Shown: positions 35,894-45,564, counted from the first letter of the stretch. The stretch: 64,000 nt of DNA from Cryomorphaceae bacterium (GCA_905182525.1 CAJJBV010000002.1:1-64000), one strand, 5' to 3'. Made by a program: numbers and translations. Notes: generated by a model not told the origin, from the sequence alone.

Positions 35894-35901
35894 TATTTTT
35901 G
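35894..35901 (+). promoter_or_regulatory. Candidate -7 element for the cvpA operon
   Basis: TATTTTTG matches TAnnTTTG and ends only 4 bases before the cvpA ATG. If it is used, the transcript would start at or next to the start codon and be leaderless or nearly so. A TTG at 35878-35880 is closer than the usual spacing, so the assignment is weak. Confidence 0.3.
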
Positions 35902-35905
35902 AATT

Positions 35906-36424
35906 ATGATTTGGTTAGATATTGTTTTATTAGCTCCTTTGTTGTGGGGAGCATATAGTGGGTTTAAAAAAGGACTGGTAGCACAAATATTAGGGCTCTT
36001 AAGTTTGTCTGCTGGTGTCTGGATAGGGACTCAGCATCAAGAACTGGTAGAATTCTTGGTTATCGATAAAGTACAGGTTAAGTATCTATCAATTATATGT
36101 TTTGTAATTCTATTTTTTAGCACTTTAATCATTGGGGCAATACTTATTAAAATTATAGAAAAGTTCATCAACTTAGTACAGCTAAAATTTCTAAATAAAA
36201 TTGCAGGAGTAGTTCTTGGAATATTTAAGGTTTTATCGTTTTTAATAGTAATAGTTTTTATGATTGAAAGCTGGGATTCTCATAGTTTCTTAATTAAAAA
36301 AAAGATAAAAACCACATCCATTATTTATCCGATTTTTAAAAATATAGGAGATTTAATTTTGCCTAAGCTCAAAGATCAAAATATTTTAGATCACTTACCG
36401 AATCAAAATATTTTAACTATATAA
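35906..36424 (+). CDS. CvpA family membrane protein
   Basis: Four-helix inner-membrane protein (172 aa) of the CvpA family. The opening MIWLDIVLLAPLLWGAYSGFKKGLVAQI and the second block FVILFFSTLIIGAILIKIIEKF are typical. Members are linked to colicin V production and envelope homeostasis; the activity is not known. It heads the plus-strand run with holB, gldH and an aminotransferase. Confidence 0.88.
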   Translation: MIWLDIVLLAPLLWGAYSGFKKGLVAQILGLLSLSAGVWIGTQHQELVEFLVIDKVQVKYLSIICFVILFFSTLIIGAILIKIIEKFINLVQLKFLNKIAGVVLGIFKVLSFLIVIVFMIESWDSHSFLIKKKIKTTSIIYPIFKNIGDLILPKLKDQNILDHLPNQNILTI

Positions 36425-36449
36425 TTTAAACTTTAACTACCTTTGAAAG

Positions 36450-37571
36450 GTGTATTTTTCAGACTTACCAGGACAAGAGACTACTAAAACTCAATTAACA
36501 GATTTATTTAAATCTAATAAGGTTCCTCATGCCCTTTTATTGACCGGGTTAGAGGGTTGTGGACATCTACAATTAGCGCTCTCTTTTTCTGGACTCTTAC
36601 TTTGTGAGAATCCAAATGAAACAGACTCATGTAAAAACTGTTCATCATGTAAAATGTTTGAAAAATTTCAACATCCAGATTTACATTTTTCATTTCCAAT
36701 TCATCTTTCAAAAACAGAACATTCAGAAATATCAGATGATCAAAGAGCTTCATTTATAGAGATCCTAAAAGATTTCAAATGCTTAGGAAAAAAAACCTGG
36801 TATTCTAAAATGGGTAATGAAAATAAGCAAGGGGTTATTGGAGTTAAAGAAAGTCAATCAATTCTAAATAAACTTAACCTTAAATCATTTTTTGGAGGTC
36901 GTAAACTTCTTATTATGTGGATGCCTGAGCTAATGAATGTTCAAGCTGCCAATAAGCTCTTAAAACTAATTGAAGAGCCGCCCCAAGAGACTTATTTTAT
37001 TTTTATTTCTAATGATCAATCAAAAATTTTACCTACTATAAATTCTAGACTTCAAAATATTAGTGTCCCTAAAATGATCGATACTGAGATTGCTACATTT
37101 TTAAAAACTAATTTTCAATTAGACTCTGCTTTAGCTGAAAAAATTGCAATTAATTCAAACGGAAATTTAAACAAAGCAATTTGCGCTCACCTAGAATCAG
37201 GTAGTTCCGAACTAAACAGGTCTCTTTTCGTTAACTGGATGCGACTTTGTTACTCAAGAAATATTGCGGACACTATAGACTGGGTCAACGAATTTTCTAA
37301 AATAGGACGAGAACAGATTAAAGATTTTATTAGCTATGCTTTAGAAATGTACAGGCAATGTATTCTTGGTAATTTCAAACTTTCCATGAAAGGATTAAAT
37401 GAAAGTGAAGAAAGTTTTTTAGAAAAATTTAAGCCATTTGTAAATCATAAAAATATTTCGGAAATTAATTCAGTAATGAATGAAGCATATTATCATTTAG
37501 AGAGAAATGCAAATCCAAAAATTTTAATGCTTGATGTCTCATTGCAGCTTTACAAATTATTAAGAAAATAA
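36450..37571 (+). CDS. holB: DNA polymerase III delta' subunit
   Basis: Clamp-loader subunit (373 aa) that helps load the sliding clamp. A GTG start precedes YFSDLPGQETTKTQL. The P-loop position reads GLEGCGHL with no lysine, as expected for the non-hydrolysing delta' subunit. A zinc module CKNCSSCKMFEKFQHPD (about 61-77) and the sensor block NKLLKLIEEPPQETYFIFIS follow. A stretch of about 45 residues after HFSFPIHLSK is common in Bacteroidota. It precedes gldH by 26 bases. Confidence 0.92.
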   Translation: MYFSDLPGQETTKTQLTDLFKSNKVPHALLLTGLEGCGHLQLALSFSGLLLCENPNETDSCKNCSSCKMFEKFQHPDLHFSFPIHLSKTEHSEISDDQRASFIEILKDFKCLGKKTWYSKMGNENKQGVIGVKESQSILNKLNLKSFFGGRKLLIMWMPELMNVQAANKLLKLIEEPPQETYFIFISNDQSKILPTINSRLQNISVPKMIDTEIATFLKTNFQLDSALAEKIAINSNGNLNKAICAHLESGSSELNRSLFVNWMRLCYSRNIADTIDWVNEFSKIGREQIKDFISYALEMYRQCILGNFKLSMKGLNESEESFLEKFKPFVNHKNISEINSVMNEAYYHLERNANPKILMLDVSLQLYKLLRK

Positions 37572-37597
37572 ATAACCTAATATTTTATATACAATTC

Positions 37598-38074
37598 ATG
37601 AGACTAAATTTTTTTATTGCCATAGGAATCTTAAGCTTATTTGTTAGTTGTAAGGATGAAGATATATTATTCAATGAATATATTGAAATTAGTAATTCCC
37701 AGCTTTCTTATTTAGATACAATTGTTTTTCAAACAAATATTTTAGATACTTCTAATACTCACAATATATTTTTACAGCTGAGAACTTCCACAGATTATAA
37801 ATGGTCAAATATGTTTGTTTTCTCAGAAATAAATTTTCCAAATAGTAAAACAAGGACAGATACTTTCGAAATAATTTTAATGGACAAAAAAGGACATTGG
37901 AAAGGAAATAAATCTGGTATTATGGTCAATTATAATTATTCTCTTTATAAGAACATTAAGTTTCCAATAAAAGGAAAATACAAATTTAGATTTGTTCAAG
38001 CAATGAGAGATACGGTCTTGAAGGAAGTTAAAAATTTAGGATTAAAAATAACAAAGCCCATAAAAAAGCTTTAA
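37598..38074 (+). CDS. gldH: Gliding motility lipoprotein GldH
   Basis: Lipoprotein (158 aa) needed for flavobacterial gliding and linked to type IX secretion. Lipobox Cys18 (LSLFVSCKDE), then the family landmarks NIFLQLRTSTDYKWSN, FPNSKTRTDTFE, GHWKGNKSGI and KYKFRFVQAMRDTVL. Length is normal. In many flavobacteria a ricT-like gene sits between holB and gldH and a penicillin-binding protein follows (from memory); both are missing here. Confidence 0.9.
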   Translation: MRLNFFIAIGILSLFVSCKDEDILFNEYIEISNSQLSYLDTIVFQTNILDTSNTHNIFLQLRTSTDYKWSNMFVFSEINFPNSKTRTDTFEIILMDKKGHWKGNKSGIMVNYNYSLYKNIKFPIKGKYKFRFVQAMRDTVLKEVKNLGLKITKPIKKL

Positions 38075-38091
38075 TTCTTTAAAGCAATATT

Positions 38092-39240
38092 ATGAAAAAC
38101 ATAATAAATTCTAAATTACCTAATTTAGGTACTAATATTTTTTCTTCTATGTCTAAATTAGCAAGTGAAAATAAAGCAATTAATTTATCTCAAGGCTATC
38201 CAGATTTTGAAGTCGACCCTTTTCTTATAAAATTAGTAAACAAGTATATGAATAAAGGCATTAATCAATACGCTCCAATGCAAGGAGCGATAAGATTAAG
38301 AGAAGCAATTTCAGAAAAAATTGAAAGTATTTACCATCAGTATTATGATATAAATGAAGAGATTACTGTTACTGCCGGTGCAACTCAAGCAATATTCACT
38401 ACTATAGCAGCATTTATTCATCCAAAAGACGAAGTAATCATTTTTTCTCCAGCTTTTGACTGTTATCAACCAGCTGTAGAACTTAATGGAGGAGTCCCAG
38501 TTTTTATAGAGTTAGAGCCCTCAGAATTTAAAATTGATTGGAAAAAAGTAGAAAAGAAAATTTCTTCTAAAACTAGAATGATTATAATTAATAATCCTCA
38601 CAATCCGCTTGGGACTATTTTTACAGAACACGATATGAAATGTTTAGAAAATATTTCCCAAAAGTATAATACTTTAATTTTAAGTGATGAGGTTTATGAA
38701 CATTTGGTATATGACAAAAATGAACATATATCAATTTGTAAATATCCAAAATTATTTAATAATGCAATTGCTACATTCTCATTTGGAAAAACATTTCATA
38801 TTACAGGATGGAAACTAGGTTATGTTCTGGCGCCAAAACATTTAATGATAGAAATTAGAAAAGTACATCAATTCAATGTTTTTTCATGCAATCATCCAAT
38901 ACAATTAGCAATTGCAGACTATCTCCAAACTCCAGATCACTACTTAAGTCTAAATAGTTTTTACCAAGAAAAGAGAGATTTATTTTTAGAAATAGTTAGT
39001 GCTTCAAGATTTAAAGCTATTCCATGTAAAGGAACTTATTTTCAATTGCTTAATTATTCAAATATTTCAGTTATTTCAGATACAGAAATGGCAAAAAAAT
39101 TAACAATATCAAATGGCATAGCTAGTATTCCTATTTCTGTATTTTCTTTTTATGGAAAAGATGAGCAAAACTTAAGATTTTGCTTTGCTAAAAAAGTAGA
39201 AACCTTAAAAAGGGCTGGTGATATTTTAATTAAAATTTAA
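38092..39240 (+). CDS. PLP-dependent aminotransferase (methionine/KAT-like)
   Basis: Class I fold-type aminotransferase (382 aa). The PLP lysine is Lys233 in SFGKTFHITGWKLGY, with INNPHNPLGTIF supplying the Asn ligand and LSDEVYEHLVYD the Asp/Tyr pair. The opening LSQGYPDFEVDP and the GW after the lysine match the YbdL/methionine aminotransferase and kynurenine aminotransferase branch. Likely acts in methionine salvage together with an omega-amidase such as the one at 27387-28166, although the two genes are not linked. Confidence 0.9.
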   Translation: MKNIINSKLPNLGTNIFSSMSKLASENKAINLSQGYPDFEVDPFLIKLVNKYMNKGINQYAPMQGAIRLREAISEKIESIYHQYYDINEEITVTAGATQAIFTTIAAFIHPKDEVIIFSPAFDCYQPAVELNGGVPVFIELEPSEFKIDWKKVEKKISSKTRMIIINNPHNPLGTIFTEHDMKCLENISQKYNTLILSDEVYEHLVYDKNEHISICKYPKLFNNAIATFSFGKTFHITGWKLGYVLAPKHLMIEIRKVHQFNVFSCNHPIQLAIADYLQTPDHYLSLNSFYQEKRDLFLEIVSASRFKAIPCKGTYFQLLNYSNISVISDTEMAKKLTISNGIASIPISVFSFYGKDEQNLRFCFAKKVETLKRAGDILIKI

Positions 39241-39315
39241 TTATCCACAATTCATTCTTAAGATTTGAGTTGGCTTAAAATATTCTACTTTTCATTTTCA
39301 GCTACATTTACTCAA

Positions 39316-40266
39316 ATGAAGCGATTATTATTTTATTTACTAGTGTTTATTGGGTGTAACTCAAATGCTCAAACTATAATAGACGTTTATTGTTACGAGG
39401 ATAGTTGTTTTCATGAAGTAATAGATCCTGAAATGCTTTTTGTAGAAAGATGGGATACTCTCGCTCAATCCAAATTTTGGAAAACAGTTATTAACACAAC
39501 AAAAGACACTTGCTTAATTAATATTGCAAGTAATCGAAAAATATTGAACTATATAGAAAGATCAGTTTGGTTCAATCAAACCGAATCTGAAAAAAAAATA
39601 TTTAAGGATTCTGTAATAGATTATTATTGTTTAGATTCTAATACTAGACTTTATATCACAACGGGAAAAAAAGAATTTTATCAAATTGAGCAAGTTATTC
39701 CATCCATTGAAAGTGCAATAAAGATTTTTCAAGAAAACAGTGTTGATCCCTGGTTTGCACAGTCAATATTATTGATAGAAAGCCCTGCACAATTAAAATA
39801 TTCTTCCAAAGGCGCCTATGGACCATTTCAGATCATGAAAAGAGTGGCTAGAAACATGGGTTTAATTGTAAATAAATATGTAGATGAAAGAAAAGATTTT
39901 AATAAATCAGCTTATGCAGCTAGTGAACTTTTGAAAAGAATTTGTATACCTCAAGCCCGTAGAATACTATGTGAAATGGGAGATATTGAACCTATTGAAA
40001 GTGAGTTATGGTTTAAATTTTTAGTACTCCATATATATCATGCTGGGGCTAAAAATGTCGAGTCTTTATTAGCACAATTAGACCAACCAATCCAAGGAAT
40101 GGAATTAATAAAGTGGATGTGGACTAATGAGTATGGAAATTTTAAAAATTCTTCTCAAAATTACTCTCAAATAGCAATTGCTGCTATGTTAACATTAAAA
40201 GACATTGTCGTATCAGATTGTAATTATATATTTGATTATAATAATTATAATACGATAGAAAATTAA
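39316..40266 (+). CDS. Lytic transglycosylase (SLT domain)
   Basis: Exported murein lytic transglycosylase (316 aa) that cleaves the glycan strand. Signal peptide MKRLLFYLLVFIGCNSNAQ, with a Cys that could be a lipobox. The SLT domain has the catalytic Glu155 in ILLIESP, then SSKGAYGPFQIMKRVARNMGL and a late helix ending in LHIYHAGAKNV. An upstream TTG (39265) in the same frame would add 17 residues with no signal-peptide logic, so ATG 39316 is preferred. Its last base is the first base of the next gene. Confidence 0.85.
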   Translation: MKRLLFYLLVFIGCNSNAQTIIDVYCYEDSCFHEVIDPEMLFVERWDTLAQSKFWKTVINTTKDTCLINIASNRKILNYIERSVWFNQTESEKKIFKDSVIDYYCLDSNTRLYITTGKKEFYQIEQVIPSIESAIKIFQENSVDPWFAQSILLIESPAQLKYSSKGAYGPFQIMKRVARNMGLIVNKYVDERKDFNKSAYAASELLKRICIPQARRILCEMGDIEPIESELWFKFLVLHIYHAGAKNVESLLAQLDQPIQGMELIKWMWTNEYGNFKNSSQNYSQIAIAAMLTLKDIVVSDCNYIFDYNNYNTIEN

Positions 40267-40880
40267 TGAATAGATTTCTAAATTTTCTTTCTAATATATT
40301 AATATTAGGATTTGCATCTATTTCTTTTCTTGTCCACAATAAAGATTTTGGAACTGAAATCCCCATGTTTAGAGAATTCACAATTTTTTTCCCTCTTATT
40401 ATTCTTTTAATTTTTTTATTTAAAGCTTATTCTCGTTGGGGGAAACTGAAATTAGTAAAAAAAAAAGATGGCTTTAACATTTCTCAAATTGGATGGAAAA
40501 AAGCTTTTACATATGAGGTTTTACCTTTTTTTATTTTTTTACCATTAAGCTTTATGCTTTTGCTTTTTGTAGAAGACACGACATTTTTTATAATTACTCT
40601 TTATTTACTAGTTTTTGAAGGGTTATTTTTTATGAAGGTTGGTAAAAAAGCATTTAAAATGGTTTTAACCGATCAAGCTCTAATAATATTAAACAACAAT
40701 CAACATTTTATTTTTTGGGCTAAAATAAAAATGATCTCGTTTCAGCAAAAGGGAATGGTTATTTTATTAAAGAACAAAAGACAAATTTATATAGGAGAAT
40801 CTGATTTTGAAAATTTTTTAATTTGGAAAAAAAAAATTGAAAAAGAGTCGATGTCCAAAGGAATTTATATCCAGAACTAA
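40266..40880 (+). CDS. Membrane protein with PH-like C terminus, unknown function
   Basis: Not recognised as a named family. The 204 residues contain about four helices in two pairs (8-25 and 38-53; 85-102 and 105-122), followed by a soluble stretch of about 70 residues (MVLTDQALIILNNNQHFIFW...GMVILLKNKRQIYIGESDFEN) that reads like a bacterial PH domain. It starts on the stop of the transglycosylase (TAATG), so the two are probably co-translated. Confidence 0.65.
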   Translation: MNRFLNFLSNILILGFASISFLVHNKDFGTEIPMFREFTIFFPLIILLIFLFKAYSRWGKLKLVKKKDGFNISQIGWKKAFTYEVLPFFIFLPLSFMLLLFVEDTTFFIITLYLLVFEGLFFMKVGKKAFKMVLTDQALIILNNNQHFIFWAKIKMISFQQKGMVILLKNKRQIYIGESDFENFLIWKKKIEKESMSKGIYIQN

Positions 40881-40882
40881 AT

Positions 40883-41905
40883 CTACTTTATACCACTAAC
40901 TATTATTGCTTCAAGCTCTCTTAAAAACTTGGATTTTTTAAAGTTTGGAGCATATATATATCCTTGAACAGTAATTACTTTAGAATTATTGCTGCTTAAC
41001 CAACTGTAACTTATAAAGGGACCTCCCATTTTATCGTTTGTCATTGTCCAGCAACCTTTTAGTAGTCTAACGTATTTGTTATTGATGTGAAAAGAGGTGT
41101 CAATAACGCTGCTAAAATCATTTTTTACAGTCTGGATAAATGAGCTACTATCTTTCCCCAACAAGAATTTTTTCCCAATAGAGTCATTTAGGCTAATGAT
41201 AAAATCACCATCAAACTGATTTTTATTTAAATAGGGGGTTTCATATAAGATTATTCCTTTTTGAATTTCATGAGAACCATTCTGATCTTTTTGAATTTCT
41301 AATTTACTCCACCACCAAAAATTTTGACTTTTTTTATTTAGTTTAAACCCTTTTGGAGCTTTAAAATTTAAATCAACAAAATCTTTAAGTACTAGATTTA
41401 AGATGTTGTTTTTCGAGAAATTGCTAGTTATTTTTTTGAGATTAAAATCTTTTAAAATTGATTTTACTTCATTGGAATTAGTTTTAAAATAATTAATCGC
41501 AGAGTTTTTAGAATTAAATTTTAATTCAATGATTAATTGACCATTAGCCCAAAGATCAGTTTTAATAATTGGAGTTGTTTTTTTTGGATTATAACTCTCA
41601 ATTTCAACAAAAATAAAACAGTTGTTATTTTTTATGTTTTTTAAAATTTTGTTAGGGACAACGAAATCAGTAATGTATTCCTTTTCATAGGGAAGTGGTG
41701 TTGTTTTTACTAAATTTTCAAAGGAATTTTTAATTTGTTGTCCCAAATCATCTTTCCAGTATTTCTTATCCAATGCAAAAAGAATCTCCCCGAAATTATT
41801 CTTTGCTTTAGGCTTTAAAAGATTGGGGTTATAATCGCTTCTACAACCTAATAACCAAAATAGGCTTATGAATACTATAACCCTATAGATTATTTTTATA
41901 TACAT
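40883..41905 (-). CDS. DUF4837 family lipoprotein
   Basis: Lipoprotein (340 aa) with lipobox Cys21 (FWLLGCRSD). The segment NFGEILFALDKKYWKDDLGQQI and the later WWWSKLEIQK and GCWTMTNDKMGGPF...SYSWL match DUF4837, a Bacteroidota family of unknown function. It overlaps the end of the upstream gene by 10 bases and converges with the membrane-protein gene, leaving a 2-base gap. Confidence 0.85.
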   Translation of the reverse strand: MYIKIIYRVIVFISLFWLLGCRSDYNPNLLKPKAKNNFGEILFALDKKYWKDDLGQQIKNSFENLVKTTPLPYEKEYITDFVVPNKILKNIKNNNCFIFVEIESYNPKKTTPIIKTDLWANGQLIIELKFNSKNSAINYFKTNSNEVKSILKDFNLKKITSNFSKNNILNLVLKDFVDLNFKAPKGFKLNKKSQNFWWWSKLEIQKDQNGSHEIQKGIILYETPYLNKNQFDGDFIISLNDSIGKKFLLGKDSSSFIQTVKNDFSSVIDTSFHINNKYVRLLKGCWTMTNDKMGGPFISYSWLSSNNSKVITVQGYIYAPNFKKSKFLRELEAIIVSGIK

Positions 41906-42714
41906 ACTGTTATTCCGTATGAATAATTAAATAAATCTTTATAAAGATTAGAGTACTTAGAAAAGTTTGTTTGAAAGTAAATTCCAATTTTATTCCAAAT
42001 TATTGTCAAGTTTCCGTCAAGATAATACCTAGTATTAAAAAAATCATTTCTTATGTTTTGCTGATTCAATATGTTATTTTCAGTAAAGTGAAATTTAGAT
42101 TTACCTGTTAATAGTAAATGATTAATAAGAACGAATTGTGTTTTCAATCTTTTATTTTGTTTTGGGAATAGCACCCAACTAAGATTTATGGGAACTGTCA
42201 AATAATTATGGGTTAAGATATTTTTAGATATATCTTTTTGATTGGAGTTATTAAAAATCATAGTATCGCTATACAATGATAATTCTTGTTGATTCAATAC
42301 TAATTTTTTTTTCTCAAATCCTATTCCCAAAAACACTTTCAAATATTGTTTTTTAATATTGAAAGACTTTAGGTAGGCATTAATACTTAAGCTTCTAGAG
42401 TTTAATTTTTTATAATCGATCTCATTATATTGCACTATCCCATTTATTATAGATTTATAATTTAATTGCATATTCCCTAATGAAAAGCTTAAACGAACTA
42501 AATTTTGGTCATCTTTATTTTCGAGAAGCTCTTTTTCAAATCCCCATTCATCTTGATCAAGACTCTTAGAAACAATTAGTACTTTTGATTGCTTTAATTT
42601 AAACTTAATAGTGTCGCTAAACTGAGCATTAATTGTAGTGCTTACTAATAATAGAAAGATGAAATTTGTTGAAAAAACAAAAGTTTTTTGGAAAAAATAC
42701 AAAGTATATTTCAT
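41896..42714 (-). CDS. Exported hypothetical protein, probably beta-rich
   Basis: No family recognised. From ATG 42714 the protein has 272 residues, with a signal peptide (MKYTLYFFQKTFVFSTNFIF to about residue 30, ending STTINAQ) and a region of alternating hydrophobic and polar residues typical of an outer-membrane barrel, ending in YSYGITVCI. The open frame begins 8 codons earlier, but ATG 42714 puts the signal peptide first. Overlaps the DUF4837 gene by 10 bases and is probably co-transcribed with it. Confidence 0.6.
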   Translation of the reverse strand: MKYTLYFFQKTFVFSTNFIFLLLVSTTINAQFSDTIKFKLKQSKVLIVSKSLDQDEWGFEKELLENKDDQNLVRLSFSLGNMQLNYKSIINGIVQYNEIDYKKLNSRSLSINAYLKSFNIKKQYLKVFLGIGFEKKKLVLNQQELSLYSDTMIFNNSNQKDISKNILTHNYLTVPINLSWVLFPKQNKRLKTQFVLINHLLLTGKSKFHFTENNILNQQNIRNDFFNTRYYLDGNLTIIWNKIGIYFQTNFSKYSNLYKDLFNYSYGITVCI

Positions 42715-42778
42715 AGATATATGGCAATATCTTGTCATTATTTTAATTTTTCTAATTGGGTTGCTTTTTATTTTATAA

Positions 42779-43747
42779 TTACCTCAATGAAAATGAAGAT
42801 GATCCAATATAATAACTGTCATTATAAACTTCAATTTCATATTTTCCAGGGCCAATTCCGCCTTCAATTTCATGAAACACACATAAATCCATAGTTTCTT
42901 TTTGATAGTTTACAGTTCTTTTAGAACTCATTTCAATTTTCTCTCCATTTGAATTAAGAATATTAATAGGATTTTCAGATTTTAGTGTTTTTTGATTTTC
43001 ATCAATTATTTTAATATAAATATTTTTATCTCCGGAGTTAGTAAGCTTATTTTCAATTAATGTAAAACAAGCTTTAATCATATTTGTTTTAGAAGCTCTT
43101 GTTGTTTCACTTTGAGCTCCAGAACTTCTTATTCTTAAGCCAGAAACCGTAATATTTCCCGTCTGTAAAACAGCTCCTAATGCGACTTTATTTATCAAAT
43201 CTTTATTTTGTTTTTTATACTTTTCATTTTGATTAGAAACAGTGTTAAGCTTATTAGTCTTTTCTGTAAGTGTATTAGATAAATTTATGTTTAAGGTGTT
43301 TAAAGAATCTATAGTATGGATATAATCCCTCATAATCCCTCTAAGTGTTTCTGCTTCTTTATTTAATTTAAAAATTGCTCTCCAGTCTCTTTTAGTTTTA
43401 CTATTTAGTTTATCAACTTTATCCATTAAATCTTTAATTTTTTCTCTTTGTTGATTGATACTATCGACCACCATAGTATTACTTTCTTCAAGACTATCGT
43501 AGGAGAATAGTAATAATTTTAAATTGTCTTTAAGATTTCCTGATTTTGAATTAGATAAAGCATCTTCATTAAGTAACACTTTATTCATTTCGTTATTTTC
43601 CAAAAGCAATAAGGATAGCTCTTTGGTGATTTTATAGTTTTGCTTATTTAAATCACTTATCAAGTATCCAGTATATCCTAGAATAAGTATTAATATAAAA
43701 ATAAAAATTGTAGAATAGTTTCTTTTTGATGATGTATTTTCGTTCAT
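42779..43747 (-). CDS. Membrane-anchored coiled-coil protein
   Basis: Protein of 322 aa with one N-terminal transmembrane helix (about 13-31), a long periplasmic coiled coil (about 32-190, including LKDNLKLLLFSYDSLEE and RDWRAIFKLNKEAETLRGIM), and a C-terminal beta domain (about 190-322: LGAVLQTGNITVSGLRIRSS and GPGKYEIEVYNDSYYIGSS). This layout is common in Bacteroidota, but the function is not known. The block from DWRAIFKLNKE to the beta domain is the best-conserved part as I remember it. Confidence 0.75.
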   Translation of the reverse strand: MNENTSSKRNYSTIFIFILILILGYTGYLISDLNKQNYKITKELSLLLLENNEMNKVLLNEDALSNSKSGNLKDNLKLLLFSYDSLEESNTMVVDSINQQREKIKDLMDKVDKLNSKTKRDWRAIFKLNKEAETLRGIMRDYIHTIDSLNTLNINLSNTLTEKTNKLNTVSNQNEKYKKQNKDLINKVALGAVLQTGNITVSGLRIRSSGAQSETTRASKTNMIKACFTLIENKLTNSGDKNIYIKIIDENQKTLKSENPINILNSNGEKIEMSSKRTVNYQKETMDLCVFHEIEGGIGPGKYEIEVYNDSYYIGSSSFSLR

Positions 43748-43778
43748 ATTAATGATAATAATACAAAGTTAACATATC

Positions 43779-44441
43779 TTGATTAAAGAATTTATTCAAC
43801 TTATCTATCCTGATTTTTGTTCTGGCTGCAAACATCAATTGTTGTTTTCAGAAAAATCTATTTGTTCATCATGTCTATCTGAGTTTAGAATGTCTTCAAA
43901 AATAAATAATCATCGTTATTATGGAAGAAAATTGATTAACAAAGAAATATATGCAAGTAATTTTTTTAAGAATAAATTGCTCCAAAAAATGATTCATGAG
44001 ATTAAATATAATGGTAATAAAGGCACTGCTTATGTTTTAGGAATTGAGTTAGGATATTTAATTAAAGATAGTTGTAACTACAAAGAATTTGATTTCATAA
44101 TTCCAGTACCTACAAGTGAAATTAAAAAATTAAAGAGAGGATATAATCAAAGTGAGCTTATTGCAAATGGGGTTTCAAAAATCATTAAAAAACCAATTCT
44201 AATTAATCACCTTTTAAGAGAAAATAATTTAAGATCTCAAATAAATAGTGATAAATATAAAAGATGGAAGAATGTCGATCAGCAATATAAATTAGCAAAA
44301 CCTTTAATTGAAAATTCGAATATTTTATTAATTGACGACGTTGTTACTACTGGAGCAACAATTAATAGTTGTGTTGAAGCCATTCTTGCAAAAACAAAAA
44401 AAATTAAAATTACAGTTGGAGCTTTAGCAGGAAACAAATAA
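43779..44441 (+). CDS. ComF family phosphoribosyltransferase-like protein
   Basis: ComF-type protein (220 aa), associated with natural transformation in some bacteria. N-terminal zinc finger CSGC (14-17) and CSSC (29-32), then the PRPP-binding loop LLIDDVVTTGATINSC near the C terminus. VPTSEIKKLKRGYNQSELIA is the family middle block. TTG start at 43779. Divergent from the coiled-coil gene. Confidence 0.9.
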   Translation: MIKEFIQLIYPDFCSGCKHQLLFSEKSICSSCLSEFRMSSKINNHRYYGRKLINKEIYASNFFKNKLLQKMIHEIKYNGNKGTAYVLGIELGYLIKDSCNYKEFDFIIPVPTSEIKKLKRGYNQSELIANGVSKIIKKPILINHLLRENNLRSQINSDKYKRWKNVDQQYKLAKPLIENSNILLIDDVVTTGATINSCVEAILAKTKKIKITVGALAGNK

Positions 44442-44475
44442 TTAAATATTAATTATAAACTGGCTATTGTAATTA

Positions 44476-45564
44476 TCATTGACCCATAATCGATTTAGCA
44501 AATGCCTTATTATCTGATTTAATTTTATCGGAATATCTTTTAATATCAACAAGTGGACTAATAGATTTTGAATTAAATATATGATCAAGTAATTCTTTAG
44601 CCAGAAGTGGGGCCATCAGAAGAGCTTTACTCCCCATTCCATTTAATGTATATATATTTTTAATCAATGGGTGTTCCCCAATAAAAGGTTTTCTGTCTGG
44701 TGTTGTTGGCCTAAAGCCAAAGCTTTGATCTACAATACTAATATCATCAATATTAATAATTTTACTTAATTTTTTCAAAAGATAATTTTTAGCATTATTT
44801 GTTATGTGTCTTTTAGAATCTTCGTTACTGTAGGTAGACCCAACAGTAAATATTTTATTTTTTATTGGCAAACAAAAAACTCCGCAATTAATTATTTTCT
44901 TTGGTAATACATCTGAAAAAATATTCATTATTTCTCCTTTATTTGGAATCATTGGTAGATAATCAAATATTGGGTTCTTTAATGAGCTTGATCCATCGCA
45001 CATAATTATATTTTCAAAACTATCATCGCCATAATAAAACATATTGTTTTCTAGTTTAATTTTTAGAGGGTTAAACTTTTCTTTTTTAAGAATATTTCGG
45101 GTTTCATATTTATTTTTAAGATATTTTAGAAAAAAATTTACGTTTAAATGGTTGCTTTTAAGAACCTCTCCACTTCCAAAAGCATCATTAATCGGATCTA
45201 TTTTTTGATGATTTAAATCTATAATTCCCTTTAACTTAATATCGGAGCATCTACCAATCCAATTATTTTGCTCTTGATAAGAGTTGAAAACTCTTATCAT
45301 ACTACAACTTTTATAAAATTTAGTTTTATTTAATGAATCAAATTTTTTGTAGAAATCATCACTAAAGTCATAGAAATCTTTACCATTCCAAGAAAGATTA
45401 ACTCTTTTTAAAGACATTGGATGCATGATTCCGGCGGCTACTCTAGAACTGGTATTTTTATTGAAATCATCTACTATTTTAAATGTCTTAGTGAGCTTTT
45501 CTAATTGTGTTGCTAAAACAGAACCTGTGATTCCTTGACCAACAATTAAAAATTCATATTTCAT
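44476..45564 (-). CDS. FAD-dependent oxidoreductase (DAO family)
   Basis: Flavoenzyme (362 aa) with the dinucleotide motif VGQGITGSVLATQLEK (7-22) and a DAO/D-amino-acid-oxidase-like body (SSRVAAGIMHPMSLKRVNLS; SFGFRPTTPDRKPFIGEHPL; NGMGSKALLMAPLLAKEL). The C-terminal blocks are those of the MnmC/ThiO-like branch. No thiamine or tRNA-modification gene is next to it, so the substrate is open. It starts immediately after the exporter gene ends. Confidence 0.85.
   Translation of the reverse strand: MKYEFLIVGQGITGSVLATQLEKLTKTFKIVDDFNKNTSSRVAAGIMHPMSLKRVNLSWNGKDFYDFSDDFYKKFDSLNKTKFYKSCSMIRVFNSYQEQNNWIGRCSDIKLKGIIDLNHQKIDPINDAFGSGEVLKSNHLNVNFFLKYLKNKYETRNILKKEKFNPLKIKLENNMFYYGDDSFENIIMCDGSSSLKNPIFDYLPMIPNKGEIMNIFSDVLPKKIINCGVFCLPIKNKIFTVGSTYSNEDSKRHITNNAKNYLLKKLSKIINIDDISIVDQSFGFRPTTPDRKPFIGEHPLIKNIYTLNGMGSKALLMAPLLAKELLDHIFNSKSISPLVDIKRYSDKIKSDNKAFAKSIMGQ

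Noticed and set aside
36480-36600. Loss of the P-loop lysine in HolB (GLEGCGHL)
   Set aside because: Delta' subunits often do not bind or hydrolyse ATP, so the missing Lys is expected.
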